A DNA stretch of 64,000 nucleotides from positions 558,001 to 622,000 of the forward strand of contig NZ_QBKQ01000002.1 in assembly GCF_003054225.1 (NCBI RefSeq). The letters run 5' to 3'. Source of the stretch: Christiangramia gaetbulicola (GTDB lineage Bacteria; Bacteroidota; Bacteroidia; Flavobacteriales; Flavobacteriaceae). Position numbers and translations under genes: made by a program. Below the pieces are notes generated by a model. It was not told where the DNA came from. It saw only the letters and a list, made by a program, of their open reading frames with translations, and searched no databases. Shown here one piece after another: positions 61,141 to 64,000 of the stretch. Positions within the stretch are counted from its first letter, which is position 1, and each line of letters starts with the position of its first letter.

Positions 61141-62133
61141 TTATACTGTTTCCGGTCTTGTTTGTGGTCTTTCAATATCTTCTTCGGTTTCTATCTCTGC
61201 AAGGTAACGCTCAGCATCTAGAGCGGCCATACATCCTGTACCAGCTGCAGTTACAGCCTGGCGATATATTTTATCCTGAACATCTCCTGAAGCGAATACA
61301 CCCGGGATATTTGTTCTGGTAGATTTACTTTCGGTGATCACATAACCGGTCTCATCCATATCTAACCAGCCTTTGAAAATATCGGTATTAGGTTTGTGCC
61401 CAATAGCAACGAAGAATCCGGTAATTTTGATCTCTTCCTTCTCCCCTGTCTGGTTATTCACCATTCTTAATCCTTCTACTACTTGCTCACCAAGGATCTC
61501 ATCTACTTCGGTATTATACCTAAGGTCGATATTCTTAGTATTTTCAACTCTATGCTGCATCGCTTTAGAAGCTTTCATATAGTCTTTACGAACCAGCATG
61601 GTCACTTTATTACAAATATTAGCAAGATAAGTAGCTTCTTCTGCAGCAGTATCTCCACCACCAACGATCGCTACGTCCTGACCTTTGTAGAAGAATCCGT
61701 CGCAAACCGCACAGGCAGATACTCCACCTCCACGCAATTTTTGTTCACTAGGTAATCCTAAATATTTAGCGGTCGCACCAGTAGATATAATTACAGATTC
61801 TGCTTCGATCCATTTTGAGTTATCTACACAAACTCTGTGTATACCACCAACTTCTTTAGAGAAGTCAACTTCAGTGATCATACCTATACGTACCTCGGTT
61901 CCAAATCTTTCAGCCTGTTCCTGAAGATCCATCATCATCTTTGGCCCATCGATTCCCTGAGGATAACCCGGGAAATTATCAACTTCAGTAGTAGTGGTTA
62001 GCTGTCCACCAGGCTCCATACCTGTATACATTACCGGTTTAAGATCTGCCCGGGAAGCATAGATCGCTGCAGTATAACCTGCAGGTCCAGAACCTATTAT
62101 TAAACACTTAACTCTTTCTATAGTATCACTCAT
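61141..62133 (-). CDS. trxB: Thioredoxin-disulfide reductase
   Basis: 330 residues. FAD motif GSGPAG (14-19), redox active site CAVC (Cys141, Cys144), NADPH motif VGGGDTAAEEA and C-terminal FAD motif FASGDVQDKIYRQAVTAAGTGCMAALDAERYL. Reduces thioredoxin with NADPH in the cytoplasm. The C-terminal tail after about 315 (EIETEEDIERPQTRPETV) is a short acidic extension. Confidence 0.96.
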   Translation of the reverse strand: MSDTIERVKCLIIGSGPAGYTAAIYASRADLKPVMYTGMEPGGQLTTTTEVDNFPGYPQGIDGPKMMMDLQEQAERFGTEVRIGMITEVDFSKEVGGIHRVCVDNSKWIEAESVIISTGATAKYLGLPSEQKLRGGGVSACAVCDGFFYKGQDVAIVGGGDTAAEEATYLANICNKVTMLVRKDYMKASKAMQHRVENTKNIDLRYNTEVDEILGEQVVEGLRMVNNQTGEKEEIKITGFFVAIGHKPNTDIFKGWLDMDETGYVITESKSTRTNIPGVFASGDVQDKIYRQAVTAAGTGCMAALDAERYLAEIETEEDIERPQTRPETV

Positions 62134-62275
62134 TTTATTTGTTTTACACGATATAAAAGTAGGTAGTTAAGTAGAAAACTTACACCTTTTGTTATTAAGA
62201 TCGTCTATTTGTTGATAAACCTAAAAAATATGGTCAGAATTCCGCCACAGTTTCAGCAAATTTAAAAGATAAAAT

Positions 62276-62283
62276 TACCTTTG
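62276..62283 (+). promoter_or_regulatory. Predicted -7 box of the TRIC-family gene
   Basis: TACCTTTG, full match, with TTTCAG 19 bp upstream as a possible -33 element. The in-frame TTG at 62281 lies within this box, so translation should begin at 62290 or 62314. Confidence 0.55.
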
Positions 62284-62289
62284 CCAAGC

Positions 62290-62931
62290 ATGGAATTGAG
62301 TTTGTTCAACATAATGGATATATTGGGAACCATCGCATTCGCTATTTCGGGGGCACTTTCTGCTATGAACCGGCGACTGGATATTTTCGGTATTTTTATT
62401 ATTGCCTTTGTTACCGCCATTGGTGGCGGTACCATTCGCGATGTGCTTATTGGAAATACCCCGGTGAGCTGGATGGAAAACATCGTTTATGTATATCTTA
62501 TTGGTGTGGTCACCATCTTTGCGATCGTTTTTAGAAATAAACTGAATTATCTCAAAAAATCCCTGTTCCTTTTTGATACCATTGGTCTGGGTGTATTCAC
62601 CATTACCGGTGTGGAGGTGGGTATACAGAACGGACTTGACCCTATAATTTCGGTGGCGCTGGGCGCAATGACCGGAACATTTGGCGGGGTGATAAGGGAT
62701 ATACTCTGTAATGAGATCCCGGTAATATTTCGAAAAGAGATCTATGCCACGGCCTGCCTAATTGGTGCTTTAGCCTATATAATTCTATATAAACTTGAAG
62801 TAGATGCAGATATTATTTACCTCGTTACCTCTCTTACTGTGATAAGTATAAGGCTTATTGTAGTTAAATATCACCTTACCCTGCCTTCCTTTTATCCTGT
62901 TCAACCTAAGAGCAGTGAACGAAGAATGTGA
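62290..62931 (+). CDS. Trimeric intracellular cation (TRIC) channel family protein (YicG-like, UPF0126)
   Basis: 213 residues from ATG 62290 (a start at 62314 is also possible). Two glycine-rich repeats with the family motif: FAISGALSAMNRRLDIFGIFIIAFVTAIGGGTIRDVLIG and FTITGVEVGIQNG... ALGAMTGTFGGVIRDILC. About seven membrane segments. Related bacterial proteins form potassium-permeable channels; function in the cell is unclear. Last residues are polar. Confidence 0.9.
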   Translation: MELSLFNIMDILGTIAFAISGALSAMNRRLDIFGIFIIAFVTAIGGGTIRDVLIGNTPVSWMENIVYVYLIGVVTIFAIVFRNKLNYLKKSLFLFDTIGLGVFTITGVEVGIQNGLDPIISVALGAMTGTFGGVIRDILCNEIPVIFRKEIYATACLIGALAYIILYKLEVDADIIYLVTSLTVISIRLIVVKYHLTLPSFYPVQPKSSERRM

Positions 62932-62984
62932 GACACATATAATTGATTATCAATAGTTTCAGTATCTTTATAAAAATTTACTGG

Positions 62985-63683
62985 ATGGCCGAGGCGGAAA
63001 AAATAATAATAGTCGAAAATGATATTCCCATGGCTGCGAAGTTGTCTCTGCAACTCAACAGGCTTGGTTATAACATTACCGGTATTTTTTCGCGGGCAAA
63101 AGATGCCTTGCATTTTCTTGAGCAGGAAGTTCCAGATCTTATTCTACTCGACGACCAGTTAAAAGGACAATTAAATGGTTTGGAATCCAAAAGGTCTGAA
63201 AGTAAGATCTGCTCTCCGGTTATTTATTTCAACAAGCGTACCGCTGAAACCCTGGATCGTTTATTACCCCGGTCCCTGAAGAATAAAAAAAAGAAAAATT
63301 CTGAACCCGTTGATCCAATTCAACAAAAGCCGGAAAAAGAGGTCTTGAAGAAAAATGAGCATTGTATCCTCAACGACCGAATCTTTGTGCGGCATCATGA
63401 AAAAATGATACGTATTTCCCTGGACGATATACATTATATTGAAGCAGACCGTAATTACTGCAAGGTCTATCTTAAAGATAGAAAATACTTGCTGGTTACC
63501 ACACTCAAAGAAGTAGATGAAAAATTATCTGATAAAAGGTTTCTTAGAATTCATCGCTCTTATATCGTAAATATCTCCCATATAGATGAAATTGGTGGCA
63601 ATCACGTGGTGATCTGTTCACATTCCCTCCCCCTTAGTAAAAATATGCGTCCAGAACTTTTCAAGCACCTACAGGTGATCTAA
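62985..63683 (+). CDS. LytTR DNA-binding protein with shortened receiver domain
   Basis: 232 residues from ATG 62985; a TTG start at 62943 would add 14 unlikely residues. The N-terminal part is a receiver domain with acidic residues (IVENDI) and phospho-acceptor Asp56 (LILLDDQL), but after beta-4 (PVIYFNKRTAETL) the helix 4 to beta-5 part with the conserved Lys-Pro is missing and replaced by a basic linker (KNKKKKNSE). The LytTR domain is complete (HEKMIRISLDDIHYIEADRNY, FLRIHRSYIVNISHID). No kinase gene is adjacent. Confidence 0.88.
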   Translation: MAEAEKIIIVENDIPMAAKLSLQLNRLGYNITGIFSRAKDALHFLEQEVPDLILLDDQLKGQLNGLESKRSESKICSPVIYFNKRTAETLDRLLPRSLKNKKKKNSEPVDPIQQKPEKEVLKKNEHCILNDRIFVRHHEKMIRISLDDIHYIEADRNYCKVYLKDRKYLLVTTLKEVDEKLSDKRFLRIHRSYIVNISHIDEIGGNHVVICSHSLPLSKNMRPELFKHLQVI

Positions 63684-63849
63684 AAACACATTTAAATTAC
63701 TGTATTTCAGTTCGTTATAATCAAAATTTCCTATTCCGGTAAATAAAAGCATGCCTTCGGTAAGTTTTAAGGCCTTCTCATCCTATAATTAATTTCTATG
63801 CCATTATAACTAACTAAATTCAAGACAATTAACCATAAAAAAGAAACCA

Positions 63850-64000
63850 ATGAGATCAAGCAAGACAACTTTGGTAACCTGTCTATTTCTGTTTATGATG
63901 AGTATTTCCATCTGGGCACAAAAAGATCGTTATCAATTATACGTAGTTCATGAAGACCATGTAAAAAGTGGAATGATGGATAAGCACCATGATGCTGATA
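63850..64000 (+). CDS. Exported protein, N-terminal part
   Basis: 50 codons are visible, open at the right edge. Signal peptide (TTLVTCLFLFMMSISIWAQ) then KDRYQLYVVHEDHVKSGMMD. No family can be assigned from this fragment. The 166 bp before it hold no clear promoter; TTCGG-like sequences are present but not in the spacing of the LytTR operator. Confidence 0.7.
   Translation, partial: MRSSKTTLVTCLFLFMMSISIWAQKDRYQLYVVHEDHVKSGMMDKHHDAD

Noticed and set aside
63708-63768. CAGTTCGT, ATTCCGG and CCTTCGG followed by TAAGTTTT before the last gene, as a fourth LytTR operator
   Set aside because: The repeats are not 21 bp apart and the box is not 33 bp after a half-site, so the shared arrangement is not met.

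Overview
The window reads as a chromosomal segment of a low-GC marine-type member of the Bacteroidota, family Flavobacteriaceae. The protein style (SusC/SusD pair, many short lipobox signal peptides, LytTR regulators, DUF2141/TonB genes) and the promoter style (-7 boxes of the form TAnnTTTG) point there; a Gramella/Christiangramia-like genus is an inference from overall feel, not a proof. No tRNA, rRNA, insertion sequence, prophage or CRISPR array was seen.

Layout. 1-6176: the end of a trehalose synthase/phosphatase fusion, a YtxH stress protein, a secreted M28 peptidase, a dienelactone-hydrolase lipoprotein, an App1-like phosphatase and a lipid kinase. 6189-22978 (minus): one long apparent operon with SusC, SusD, three tandem paralogous FG-GAP/ASPIC-UnbV lipoproteins of about 1,100 residues, a vanadium-haloperoxidase-like lipoprotein and a membrane-anchored GyrI-like protein. 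23283-31027: two divergent operons that fit an oxidative sugar (3-keto-sugar) pathway: a Tat-linked small subunit plus GMC dehydrogenase on the minus strand; two TIM-barrel isomerases, a nucleoside-symporter-family MFS carrier, a Gfo/Idh/MocA oxidoreductase and a DUF1080 lipoprotein on the plus strand. 31118-34466: oxidative-stress genes (hydrolase-OsmC fusion, SodC) and an ECF sigma/anti-sigma pair.

34715-40519 (minus): TonB receptor, then DUF2141, TPR protein, LytS-type kinase fused to a 2TM domain, a separate 2TM protein and a LytTR regulator. Three promoters (this receptor, this DUF2141 operon and a second DUF2141 gene at 53425) share the same arrangement: two CAATTCGG-like direct repeats 21 bp apart, then exactly 33 bp, then a -7-like box. 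This looks like a small regulon of the LytTR regulator and is the most novel signal in the window.

40706-47192: hemerythrin protein, type II NADH dehydrogenase, ECF sigma factor with a membrane partner, a repeat-rich intergenic island (43746-44122), acyltransferase, NUDIX hydrolase, cyclophilin and RDD protein. 47228-53321: SpoIIM/DUF4129/DUF4350/MoxR/DUF58 operon. 53425-64000: DUF2141, OxyR, small conserved-looking proteins, an AIM24-family protein, a DUF4442 protein, a PadR/PspC envelope-stress operon flanked by two tiny membrane ORFs, a GIN-domain lipoprotein, thioredoxin reductase, a TRIC-family channel, a LytTR protein with a shortened receiver domain, and the start of a secreted protein.
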